Shown here: in pieces, positions 35,735 through 49,265 of the stretch | How the letters are laid out: every line of letters begins with the position of its first letter | Numbering within the stretch: the stretch's first letter is position 1 | From: Loxodes magnus | Lineage: Eukaryota > Ciliophora > Karyorelictea > Loxodida > Loxodidae | Assembly: GCA_946699065.1 (NCBI GenBank) | Contig: CAMPDV010000007.1 | Coordinates: 1,550,001 to 1,614,000, forward strand | Direction of reading: 5' to 3' | DNA: 64,000 bases | Notes under the pieces: model-generated | Told to the model about the DNA's origin: nothing | The model's input: the letters and a program-made list of their open reading frames with translations, nothing else | Database searches by the model: none | Made by a program: the position numbers and the translations under genes

Positions 35735-38615
35735 AGAATCTTATGGATATAGCAAGTTAATTATGCTTTGTAATACTAAAGTATAGCGACTTCTAACTTT
35801 AGCAATTAAATAAACTATAAAGTACTAAGCTTTAAGCTGATTTAGGTAAATATTAAATAAATGCAGGATTAAAACTCTTATTATATAGAAGGATAATAGC
35901 TTTATTACTAAGGAAACTATCATTAGGCTATTGAGAACTTCAATTTAGCTATAGAAAATAATTCCTAACTTGCTAATGCTTACATCTTCAAAGGAGCTGC
36001 CTTAAAAAACTTAAACTTGCATGAGCAATCAATTAAGTGCTATGATATAGCTCTTTAAATAGATCCTAACAATAGTATTGCATACTGTAACAAAGGAGAT
36101 GTTCTTAATAATCTAGGCTTTTATGATGAGGCTATAGAAGTTCTGAATAAATCTATTAAGCTAGATCCTGCTATAGCGTCAGCTTACTGTAATAAAGGAC
36201 TTTCTTATAACTTTTTGGGAAACTATGAAGAAGCTATTAAATGCTATAGTGAAGCTATTAGTCTCGAACCTAATCTTGCAACTGCTCATTGTAACAAAGG
36301 CCTTGCCTTTTATAAGATTGGTAAGTATGAAGAGGCAATTGAAAGTTTGAACAATGCTATAAAATTAGATCCAAATCTAGTTGATGCTCATTGTAGTAAA
36401 GGAGCTGCATTGAAAAGTTTAAATAGATATGAAGAAGCAGTAGACTGTTATAACTTAGCTCTTTAGTTAAATCCTAATCATGCTATTGCCTGAAATAATA
36501 AAGGAGACGCTTTAAGTAGCCAAGGCAAGCATAATGAAGCTATAGAATGCTTAGACAAGGCTATTAATATAGATCCTTATCTGATTATAGCCTATGTTAA
36601 CAAGGGAGATATTCTGAAGATTCTGGGCAGAGAAGAAGAAGAAATTTAGTGCTTGAACTAAGCTATTAAGTTTAACCCTTCATATGACGAAGCTTATAAA
36701 AGAATAGAGCTTGCTTTAAATAAGCAAAGCAAATATGAAGAGCAATTAGAGTTTTATAACTTAGCTATAAGGCTAAATCCAAACGACGCTTCTTACTATA
36801 ATAAGAAAGGACTTGCCTTAAATAGATTAGGCAGATATCAAGAAGCAATCTAGTGCTATAATAAAGCTATTGAGCTGGATCCCAATAATGCAGAAGCTTA
36901 ATAAAATAAAATTTTAGCTCTGTAAAATGCAGGCAAGAATAACTAAGCCCAAGATAGTTTTGATATAAGTAATAAGTGAGAAATGAATTTTGGTAGCTTA
37001 ATTAAGTTAACTGTATAACTAAATGTCTATTTTAGTAAATTTAATGGAAATAAAAATACCTAGATTAAAAGGAAAAAGTTAAGACATTAAATACAGTACC
37101 TTAAAAAGATATGCGTACATTAACAGCTATCTATATAACTAAGACTCGTTAATTTTAATTAAATACATCATTTAAAAAGAAACTAACTAATGATGCATCA
37201 TTATCATTATATTTAGTTAGAAGTGCTTGATATTTTATTTCCTAGTATTTATTATTTGAATAAGCAAGAGACTTTAATTATTTTAGAATAACTCAAGCTA
37301 ATAAGGAAGTAAAGTGAGATATTAATACCTTCTTTCAAAATATCAGCTCTATTTTCTTTATCCTAGTTTTGATGAAATTAAAATCTATTCCTAATATGAT
37401 TACTTGATTAAAACTGTCTTCTAGATATTAACTTATAATAATTAACCATACTTTACCTTAGTTAATTTCTCAATACCAAATCAATATAGTTTCAATTAGT
37501 GATAGTAATAAGATAAGGTTTAACTAAGAGATATCATTTATATAAAGCATTTCCTTCTTAAAGGATTATGTAATAGGGAGTCTGTTTAGAACTGAATGAT
37601 TAACTATAATTATTTAACCACAAATCCCCATCCAGTTTAAGGCTATATCAATCCATGAGGATAATATGTGAAATTTTAGATTTCTCATACTATTTTTTTA
37701 CTTTCAATAGCATAAAAATAGAGCAATATATCTCATAATATCTAAAGCATTAGAATAATATTACTAAATGATTCGCATTAAATAGTTTAGCTAAAAAGAT
37801 TTAATTAATCCATATGTTACTATTATACCATTTAAAACATCAAGCTTGACACATCTAACTCCATTAAAAAGTCTTAAGTATTATTTACCTAAAGTAGATT
37901 ATAATTAGGTATAAATAACCTTTTTAATCTAATTAGAATATAATGCTTGAGGATTAAAATTTAGGTATATAAGTTTAAGGAGGTAAGCATTTTAAATACT
38001 AGCCTTTTAATTAATCTAAGTCCCTTTTTTTGTTATATATGGTTATAGTTTTAGTCTTTATTATAGTACCCTCTATAATGTAATTTAGATCTCTAATAAG
38101 GATTATTTATTTTAAGCAAGATTAGCTATGTAATTATACTAATTGCTCTTACTTTAAAATCCTTAATTTAAGGAAGCTTATATATGCTTCAGTTTGTGTG
38201 TACCTTCTAGATTAAAACGGATTAAACTAAAAGACTCTAACTCCTAGATATAATCCTTACATTCCTAACCCTCTTTTCATATTTCTATTTTCTTAATTTT
38301 TCATAGCTTTTCTACCTTGAAATTCAATGGATTATTTCTTCCCCTAAATTAGTACAAAAATAAAGAAATAAAAATGTAGGAAGCTAATAGATGGTAGGAG
38401 CTTTTAAAGAAGAAAAGGAAGTTCCCTTGCATAGTTAATATGCATTAGCATACTGATTATATATAGAAATCTATCTTAAATCTACCTAAAACCAATACCA
38501 ATAAGATTAAAAAATTTAACCACCTTATTTAGAATATTCATACTCATACTAACAATCGGCCTGATTCTTCCTTTCTTAAAGGCTTATCAAATTTAGCTAG
38601 TACTTAGAGATAAAG
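35735..38615. repeat. 2.88-kb palindrome, right arm
   Basis: Inverted partner of 28670-31550. Contains TPR gene copy b; 36980-38615 shows no supportable gene. Similarity continues outward, at about 95%, across 38615-38880, where the left arm is interrupted by two retroposons. Confidence 0.92.
35861..36979 (+). CDS. TPR-repeat protein, palindrome copy b
   Basis: 372 residues, same sequence as copy a: about nine TPRs, no other domain, TGA stop at 36977-36979. Start ATG 35861 is the only Met before the first repeat. The upstream 126 bases lie inside the palindrome, so both copies share a promoter sequence. Products are predicted to be identical, so dosage and not specialisation is the likely effect. 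Confidence 0.9.
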
Positions 38616-38877
38616 CTATTTTAACGCCTTATAAGAGAAGAAAAGCCATTCCTAAAAAAGTGGAATCTAGGCTAATTTAAATAGCTTAGTTATTTAAATC
38701 CAGAACACTCGGTTAGTAGAACTAAGGAGATAAAGTAAAAACCTATTCTAGCCTCAAAAAGTCTAGTAAAAGCTATTACCAGGAAAGTGCATAGAAAGAG
38801 TATAAACTCCTTAAAGCAACCCTAATAAATATAAGGATAGCTATGAGAATAAGAGACCTTTAATAAAAATAAGATAC

Positions 38878-41406
38878 ATGCTTAAAAGAAAGTAAAAGGG
38901 AAAAATATTTAACTCTAATAATCACTTCTATTTAAATGAAGAGCAAGGAAATTACTTCTAATAAGGCAATACTGAGAGGTAAACCTAGTATGAATAAAGG
39001 GATATTAGTCATAACAAAATTAATTCTATTGATATAGATTATAATAAAATGATTTAAAATAACTTTATTAATATCGAGTAGTAGATTAGAGATAGAGAGA
39101 GCAAAAAAATATTAGAAAATGAAAAGTTAATTTAAGGAAAAACTTAAAAAACTAATATCGATATGAGAATTGGCATTGAGGATTAAAGTCCATTTACAAG
39201 TCGTATATATGCTTAGTTTAGTAATAACAATGCTTTCAATTTTTAAGGATTATCTTAAGATGATTCTTTCTAATACAGCATAAATAGTCCTAAAATCTTA
39301 ACTCCTAGATTAAGCCCTAAACTAAACTAAGAAGCAAACTCATAATTAAGTCCTTAACGCAATTCATTAATGCTTATGTAAAACTAGTTTAATTTCGGCT
39401 TTTAGTAAAGTGACTAACCAGTAGAAAATAATGACCCTTATTAAAGTAGCAAAAGCAGAAATTTGGAGAGCAACATAGAGTTAAATAAAAAAGAAGCATC
39501 TAATATAGATTAAAAAGGCAGATCGAAGTTATTTTAAAAGGGAAGAAAAATTAATAAAAACTACCTTTTGAATTTATAGACATTATCTATTGAAAAAAGT
39601 CAAGAGGGTCAAGAAAAATTAACTAATAATTATCTAAAAATGGTCTAGAAAGAAACCCTATTTGACTAAAAGCTTAACTTTATTTCATAAAATAAAGAAA
39701 TTGTCTAGTATTTATCTTATCAATCCGAAAATACTGAAACAAATATTGATAGTACCAGATAAAATCAGAAATAAGAGGATTAGCAACAAAAAACTTAGAT
39801 TAAGAATGTTCAAGTTTACCCAATCAGAAAAACGTTAAAGAAATTAAAACAGACATAACCAGTGTAAATTAAAGAGAGAATAAGAATGGAAGATTAATTA
39901 AATATAGCAGAAGAAGAAAGAAAAAAAGAAAAAGAAATAAGAAATAGTATACGAAAATCCAATAAGAAAATTCCAGTTTTAAAGGATGACCACTTTTTCA
40001 GTGGATGTTCTCCATGGAGATAGTGATTGCTTCTTAATTTATTAATTAAAAAAGACATCTATATATACAAATTTTTTAAAGACTATCTAAATTAAGTAAT
40101 ATTATTCTCTTTAATAATAAAGCAAGATGACTTAATTTCATTATATATTGAAGAAAGTTTGAGAATTTTTAAAAGTATATTAGATAGTATTTTAATTCAA
40201 ACCAAGTGACAAAAGTAAATTAAACCAGAGATATGTTAATAAGCTAAATTTTAATTAGAAAGATTAAGCTTTAAAGTTGATACCAAATATATTCTGAGCT
40301 CTCAATTTCAAACTTCTCTTAAGATGGATTTAGATAAATATTAACTTTTTTGATAAAAGGGTGCTTTAACAGAATTAAGCAGATTTAATCTTAATCTAAA
40401 TCCTTATTTTTATTTATAAGCTTTAGATCTAAAAAATTAACTCTTTTTACTAAAAAAAGGAATAAAAAGCTAGTTTCTAGATATATAGAGTAAGCAATGC
40501 TACTAGTATAAAGCTATTTAAAAGTTTTAAATTAAACCTTTTTTATGCGGATTTAGTTTCAGTCTTTTATAATTATACTTTGTTCTAAAAACTAAAATAT
40601 AAAGAAGCTACTTGAGTAAATCAATATGCCAGCTAATAAAGCAAATATAAATTAGAATGCATATTTTAAAATAGCTTTCTCATAATAATTAGATAAATAG
40701 GAATGGTAGCATTCTATTATCTTCAATTAAGAGTATATTTTAAGAGAGACTAATAACACCAAAAGTTCTTAAGTCAATATTAAGAGTTTCATTGATATAT
40801 TTACTTAGCATATTTAGATTTATATAAAAGGCAGCTATTTAATCTTTTATTTTAATCTAGAGCTTTAGGATTTTTGTATGACTTTAAATTAATCGCTTGA
40901 AATAAATGAAAAATAGATTATGAAAATCAGCCTATTAATTATAAAAGCCATTATTAAGACTTTAGAAATTAAACACTGTATGATCTAGATTTAATATGAT
41001 TATTATGAACCAAAAAGACTAAAAATTTATAATTATTGTATTCAGATATTTAGAATCTTTCTAGCAATACTTACATGTATTTTTAGAACTTTGCTCTATC
41101 ATAAGTAAGCATTATTAGGAATTCGTATCTTAAACTATATAATCAAAGATCAGTTAAATTTATAAATCTTAAATTTGAATCTTAAGCAGTCATTAAGCTA
41201 AGAAATATCTCAACTTAATTATAAAAAGTCAGAAAACTTTTGCTAAGTATTATACTTTAAAGCATACATCTTTAATACTAGAAAGCTTATTTATTTATGA
41301 ATTTAACAAAACAATAATGATCAATATTAAGTTATCTTTCGTATCCTTCTTTTTCAGAATAACTTTTTTTCCTAAATATGTTGATACATCTAATTAAACC
41401 TGCTGA
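38878..41406 (+). CDS. unknown large protein
   Basis: 842 residues from ATG 38878 to TGA 41404-41406. The first 380 residues are hydrophilic, Asn/Gln/Ser/Lys-rich and probably disordered. From about 380 onward the protein is helical and hydrophobic-polar, starting after a Cys-Ser-Pro-Trp-Arg-Gln motif. TGA at 40024-40026 lies directly after that motif and could end a 382-residue protein; I prefer read-through because ordered protein-like sequence continues for 450 residues. I recognise no family. Its 5' flank and first codons are duplicated in front of gene A'. Confidence 0.5.
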
Positions 41407-41558
41407 TAGATTTGAATCTATTTCTGCTTTTTATTTTGAGACTTATGAAAATTAAAGAAATTATAGAAGCCTAATTATCCCCTATTTACTTAGTTATATT
41501 TTAACCTATTGGCTTTCTATTCTTCTTTAAGCAAATCAGTGTAGTATAGATTGATTAC

Positions 41559-42056
41559 TCATTTTACTTAACTAGTTTTAAAATTACCCTTAAAAATCTA
41601 AATAAAAAATTAAGAAAAAACATTTAAGAACAGAAATTCGTCTGACTAACAATGGTAGAGTCCTAGTTCGGTTTCGCAGTCTTTACAAAAAATTTTTAGA
41701 AAAAGAGCTTCCTCTTGTTTGAAAATTTTCTTTCCTAGATAAACATTATAAGATAATTTTGATACGTACTCTTCATCTGATTTTTTCTTTCTTTTTATAT
41801 TTTAATAACTAACTTAAATAAAGCAATTTGGACAGCTCAGTATTCTATCTTGCAATTCAACAACCAGATTTTCATTTAATAAGTTCCTTCCAGTTTCCTA
41901 CTTCAATAAATGCTTTTTTACCCAAATTTCATCTTCCTAATCTTTAATACTACTATATAAATTCTCTGCTATAGCTTTACTTTACTTTCCTTCAAAGTTT
42001 ATATATTTCATCTCAAACAGGCTAGGGTCTAAATTATCAAAACTATCTTCAGACAT
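41559..42056 (-). CDS. EAPP-family protein
   Basis: 165 residues. Matches the C-terminal domain of E2F-associated phosphoproteins: an acidic start, DE-x-W, then a CPNC pair, a basic stretch with Tyr-Val-Ser, and a second Cys pair CKDCETELGLYH followed by a Phe-Leu-Phe-Leu-Asn-Val-Phe motif resembling the family's HFFNV. The Cys pairs suggest a zinc site. In animals EAPP is nuclear and affects E2F-dependent transcription; here only the conserved domain is present. Convergent with the preceding gene, about 150 bases between stops. Confidence 0.75.
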
Positions 42057-42452
42057 CTTTTTTGACTTCTTATAACTAATTAACTACTTTTATCTCATAA
42101 GCTTTATTATTGTTTTCTATTCTCTTTTTAATCTAATTAAGAGTATTATAGTGCTGAATGCTTAGATAGCTTACTTCTAGTAAGTATAGCTATTTACTAA
42201 GAATAAGTATTTAGAATTCAAGGATGTAGATAGCTTGCCTATATTAAAGTTCAAATGTATAGTTACCTTGTTTAGAACATGGCTTTATATAAGTTCTTAA
42301 AGACTAGAAAGAGAATTAGCTTCAAAATAAGTTAGTAGTGTGTTTTGAAGTTAAGCTATTAATATGTTTAAGTCCTTCTATCTAGATTAAGTATCTAAAT
42401 CTGCTTTGCTATCTTTATCTTTTATTTCCTTTGCTGCTTTTATAAATATAAG
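42057..42452. other. intergenic spacer
   Basis: Divergent promoter region between the EAPP-like and Aurora-like genes. No gene seen. Confidence 0.5.
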
Positions 42453-44501
42453 ATGAAGACTAAAATTCTAAAAATTTGTCCGGTGGTAGAATAAGGACTA
42501 ATAAAAGAACCTTCACTTGATGATTATCAACTAAATCGGTCATTGAAATTAGGAGCTGGAGCTTTTGGTTAGGTGTATAAAGTAGTACATAAAGAATCAA
42601 AACAGGTATTTGCTCTTAAAATAATACAAAAGGATCTGCTAGGGAATTTAAGTGCTAAGACTAGTAATAACTTTGTGGATATTCTGAATAGAGAAATTGA
42701 AATAATGTATTCGTTAAATAACCCTTATATTGTTAAGCTTTATTGCCATTTCGAAGATGATGAAAATTGCTACTTAGTCATTGAATTCTGTCCTAATGGA
42801 TAACTATACTCATATTTATAAAAAAGAGGAAAGCTTGATAGTAGAACTTGTGCTTAATACGTGAGAGAGCTAGCTAGTGCGCTAGATTATTTGCATTCAA
42901 GGAATCCTCCAATTATACATAGAGATATTAAACCTGAAAATGTACTTTTGGACTCAGAGTTCAGAGTTAAACTTTGTGACTTTGGCTGGTCAAATGTTTT
43001 TAAAGAAAACATGATCAGATATACCTATGCAGGAACACCAGATTACTTAGCACCAGAAATGATTTTGAGATAGGGACATGATTGTTCACTAGACATATGA
43101 TGCTTAGGAGTATTGCTCTTTGAACTTTTGACAGGCAATTCTCCTTTCAAAGCACAATCATAAGAGATGATCTATTAAAATGTGCTAGGAATGAACTATA
43201 AATTCCCTAAAGACATCCCTCAACTAGCTAAAGAGTTGATATGTAAGCTTCTTAATCCTAAGCCTCATCTAAGAATTTCCTTAAAGTAGGTTTTAAAAGA
43301 TAAATGACTTAAATATCAAGAGCCTTTGAGACCTCTACTAGACCATGTCAACTTTAAGCCCTAAGCAATTTACGATACTTCTACAAAGCAAGTATTGATG
43401 ACTTAAGACTTACTATCTATAAAGCAAGAAACAGATAAATTAGAAAAGCAATTAAACTCTTAAAGAAGTACAATAACTGAATAGTAAAAGTCCATTCGTT
43501 TAAAGTAATACTAGAAGGAACAAAAGCAAATTGAATAGGAAGACATTCAAAATAAAATAAAAGAGATAGACAAAAGACTGTAAATCAAAAATGCTAACAT
43601 CAAAAATATCTAAGTAAAGCTTGAAGAGAGAGAAAGAGATCTGAAAAAGTATGAATTTTAGAAGTAAATTAGAAGCAATTTGCAGTAAGAGCTTGAAACT
43701 TATGTATAAGACTATTATAAGAAATGTAATTAGCTTTAAGTAGTTAAAATATAGAAGGAAGACATTAGGTGGAAAATTAATGCTTTGAAGGTAGAAGAAG
43801 AAAGTCTTAGTGACTAAGTAGAAAAGATTAAGGATCAATAACTAAAACATCTTTAGTCTTTAAATTTTAATACAGTAAGTTATGAAAAAAATGAGGAAAA
43901 ACTCACCTAGGATATTGACCTGCTAACGTGTCAACAAAAGAATAATGGGTAATACTAACTTCAGTCAATTTTGCAAAATATCACCAATGTAATTAAAAAC
44001 GTGGAAAATAAAATAACTTTAGAGGACAAAACTTTAACAGAGTTTTGCTAGCAGTCTTAAAGACTTTATTAACTGTCAAAACAACTTTCAGATTTAGAAA
44101 TTCAATTCAAAAAAGAGTAGGATTAAAATACTATTAGCATAGTTGAGGAGGGATATAAAATGAAGATGATTAAAAGAAACAAATAAGATGAGATGGTTTA
44201 GAAGTTTATCGAGTAATAAAACAAAGAGATATTAAATTTAAATGAATAAATTAAGTAGATTAGCAGTTAAGTTTAGAAGAAAAAATAGAAATAACAAAAA
44301 TAATTTCTCATAAAGTATTAGTTAGATTAAGCTGAAGTATGACATAAGGAACTTAATGAGCATAAGAATCTTTTGTATAAACTAATAGAAATGAATGAGC
44401 AACTAAGAAACTCAAAATACAGAGAATCATATTTATCTGAAGCCTATTACACTACTGAATCGACTGAAGAAACAAGATACAGCTAGTAATTGTTTTTTTG
44501 A
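42453..44501 (+). CDS. Aurora-like protein kinase with long coiled coil
   Basis: 682 residues. Kinase domain at about 28-285: GAGAFGQV loop, [18 protein letters not shown] (the Trp after DFG is typical of Aurora kinases), [21 protein letters not shown] with TGA-coded Trp. Residues 300-660 are an unbroken Lys/Glu/Gln coiled coil, unlike animal Auroras, which are short. Aurora kinases act in mitosis and in cilium disassembly. The tail may provide dimerisation or targeting. Ends in TGA at 44499-44501. An origin in another AGC-related kinase family with coiled coil is the alternative. Confidence 0.85.
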
Positions 44502-45062
44502 TATTAAGTAATTTATCTCTCTTAAAGCTTTCTTAGCTTATAATAATAAATACTAGCCTGTTCGTATAATACCATGGCAAATCTATAGAATTAAGGTATT
44601 AATAAACCTTTTTAAACTTATATGATTTTTTAATTTCTTTATATCCTCTCTCAAATATCCTCTCTCAAACATAATAAGCATTATAGTTTTTCTAAAGTCT
44701 ATTTAATTCCTAACAAGTTCTAGCTCCAAAAAGTAATAGCTGCTATTTATAATAAATACTTGAAGTGAGGGGATATTAACGGGGGCAGGTGAATAACTCT
44801 CAATTTTAACTTAAATTATATATATCTTAGAACTTATTAAGGTAAAGAGCTATATTTGTTTGAATGGTAATGACTAGGCCTATAAATATTATCATATATA
44901 TGGGTATTTTATAAGATTATAAGCAGTACTAACATCGAAGCCATCTTATCTATAATAGTATCTTCAGACATTCTGTATCAAGTTAATTTCATCTAATTCT
45001 AATTATTTCAGCAAGCTAATTATAGACTTAAAAAAGATATAGTATAAATCCAATCTAGGTAT
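44502..45062. other. intergenic spacer
   Basis: AT-rich, with a short tandem of CTCTCAAA-type units near 44645-44670. No gene supported. Confidence 0.4.
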
Positions 45063-45791
45063 ATGAATCTTACTCTAACAGAAAAGCTAAAAATGATTAT
45101 AAATAGCAATATTGAAAATTTTAGTCTTATTTAGTAATAAGAACAAGAATAGTAGTTGAAAAAAGAAAAGCACTAAGTCTATCTTACTAGCCATTAAAAA
45201 CTAGGCTTAAATATATTAAAGAAAGAACTTAGATATAATAAATCATATCAACAGAAGATAATTTAGCTTATGGGTATTAGACTGAAAATAACCAACTAAG
45301 CAAAAATGTTTTATATCCTAGGGTTATATGAGTTTAATACTTATAAATCAGTTATTAACTAAGACACTTTTAGCTGTAGTTATTAATATCTTGCTGAATA
45401 ACTATTCGTATCTTAAATTACGAAAGCATTTGCTACTTATTAAAGTACATTTAGTAGAACCTCCTTATGTAAAAAATCAAACTCGGTTCTCTTTTAAAAG
45501 TTGCTACCAAAATTTTAACATTAGCTATTATAGCTTAGCCAAGAGATCTAAATAAGCGAATTAATCCCTATTATATGCCATTACAATGCTTTATTAGCTA
45601 GCCTTAAATATTACTTTGCCATATCTCTTTAAATACAACTATTCATATATTTTAGCTTTATACTTATATATAAGCGAAGCTTTAAAAAATCTAATTTGCT
45701 ATAAAACTAATAGATAAGCCTTACTAGATATAAATTTCCTTCAAGCTACTCAAAAAGTAAGATAATCTACTAAGAAAATATATAAAACTGA
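45063..45791 (+). CDS. hypothetical protein
   Basis: 242 residues from ATG 45063 to TGA 45789-45791. Composition is protein-like, with a Gln/Glu-rich N-terminus and a helical middle, but no known motif. Composition remains protein-like for about 60 codons after the TGA, ending near the next gene's start, so the true stop could be later. It is co-directional with the CDPK gene. Confidence 0.4.
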
Positions 45792-45970
45792 TAGTCACTA
45801 ATAGGAGTATAAATATAACTTAGATAATTAACCTAAACTAAGATTGGATAAGGTAAAATTTAATAAGCAAAGAAAGTAAAAACCTAGTTAAGTAGCTCTA
45901 GTAGTAAATTGAAGTCATTAAGTGATGATAAATCTTTGTTTTAAACTTATCTGCTTATAATAATAGCAAG

Positions 45971-47726
<1,756 letters not shown>

Positions 47727-48311
47727 GTATTAAATAGACAGCTCTTTGTTTAAGTTATATATGTCATCTAGTTAATGCTTATTAATAGCAAATGTTTCAT
47801 GTTTCAATTCACAATAAGTTTGATATTCAATAATTGTGATTAATTAAAAAATTTTAATTTTATTGAGTCTTTTCTATGAGTTTTGGTTACTTAAAGAAAT
47901 AGCAAAATTAATATTATAAAAGTTCTATTATTTGAGGCTGACTAAAGCTCAAAAAGAATATTTGTCTTCTTTAAATTTGTAAATTTTAATTTAAATTTGG
48001 AGTGCTTATTTATATACTTTTGCTCTGTTTTTCTTAGATAGCATATAAAATGAGCCTCTACACATGGCTTTCTCGTTTTGAATTCTTTTATAATAAGATT
48101 TAAAATTCAATTTTTCTTACACTTATGATGCTCTTTTTGAAAATATTGACAGATAAATCATTTCTAATCATCTAAGTTATTACCTTTTAGTTTATTAACT
48201 TTGCTTATTTTTAAAATAGAAACTTACCTTTTAGCTATACTTGCCTTCTCTTTCTTTATATAATTCAAAGTCCTTTAATTATCAAAGTTTATAGAAATAA
48301 TTAGTTTTGAT
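47727..48311. other. intergenic spacer
   Basis: T-rich 3' flank of the CDPK gene and upstream region of the ribosomal protein gene. No gene seen. Confidence 0.5.
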
Positions 48312-48536
48312 ATGAATAATGAAGATATGCTTAATAGTAATAAAGAGATTGTAGTATGTTATGAAATGCCTGTAGAAGCGTAAGCTCCTCATTATATATC
48401 TTATATGAATAAAGTGAGTTAAGTGTATAGTTAAAGACAATACATCCATAGTGTATAAGGATTTATTTCATTTAATTAATAGAAAGCAAGCATTTTTAAT
48501 TAAATTGAAAGGAACTTAAATAATAAATAAAGATGA
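48312..48536 (+). CDS. possible small protein upstream of eS31
   Basis: A 74-residue frame from ATG 48312 to TGA 48534-48536. The protein is acidic at the start and Gln/Asn-rich later, with no known motif. Its stop overlaps the eS31 start (ATGA), an arrangement usual in bacterial operons but odd in a eukaryote. It may simply be the eS31 leader read by chance, or an upstream ORF that controls eS31 translation. Confidence 0.3.
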
Positions 48537-48964
48537 AGATCTTCGTTCGCCTCCCAGACCAAACATTAAGTTATTAATTTGAATTACAAGACAGTATTAG
48601 CAGCATTTCAAACGCCTTCGAGCCATGCACCTTCGTTTATGGAGGAAAGCCACTTAACTCACGTCTCACTTTTGGAGACTACAACATTGTAGAAGACTCC
48701 ACTTTAGAGGTTATAGTTCCTTTGGATGGTGGCAAAAAGAAGCACAAGAGAAAGGTTTACACAACACCAAAGAAGATCAAGAGAAAGCATAAGAAAGTCA
48801 AGCTTGCTGTACTTAAGTATTACAAGGTAGACGCATCAGAAAAAGTGACACGACTAAAGAAAGAATGCCCTGCTCCCTCATGCGGTGGTGGTGTTTTTAT
48901 GGCGAAACATAAGGAAAGACACTATTGCGGTAGATGCGGAATCACCTACAAATTCAACGAGTGA
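48533..48964 (+). CDS. RPS27A: ribosomal protein eS31 fused to degenerate ubiquitin-like domain
   Basis: 143 residues. The C-terminal 75 residues are eS31: Lys-rich start KKKHKRK, YYKVD, and a four-Cys zinc site with CPAPSC and CGRCG, ending KFNE. The N-terminal 68 residues keep the ubiquitin length and MKIFV start, but most ubiquitin residues, including the usual lysines, are lost. The domain ends PLDGG instead of LRLRGG. Cleavage to free ubiquitin is possible at GG, but the product would not be a normal ubiquitin. Diverged fusions of this kind are known in some protists. Codons are relatively GC-rich, as expected for high expression. Ends with tandem TGA TGA. Confidence 0.95.
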
Positions 48965-49265
48965 TGAACTTACTTCTAATAAACTTAATAATTTAAAGTA
49001 TCACAAACTATTGCTTATTCCTGCTTAATTTATATCATTTAACCATTAAAAATCATTTTTATATATAAGCTAGACGAAAATTTTTGCTAGCTATTACTTA
49101 TTATTTAACAGTAGTTCTATGAAATATTTCAAATGCATCTAAATGAAATAAACGTCTAATTGAGTCTCGTTTGTTACAACTGATGACGAGAGTAAGTAGT
49201 TAGAAATAGAGCTAAATCCCTTTAGAGACAACAAATTAAAGGTTTAAATAAATATGTTATATGTA

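Noticed and set aside
28670-38615. Palindrome as the terminal inverted repeats of one large DNA transposon
   Set aside because: No transposase is recognisable in the loop, no target-site duplication flanks the pair, and similarity continues outward at lower identity.
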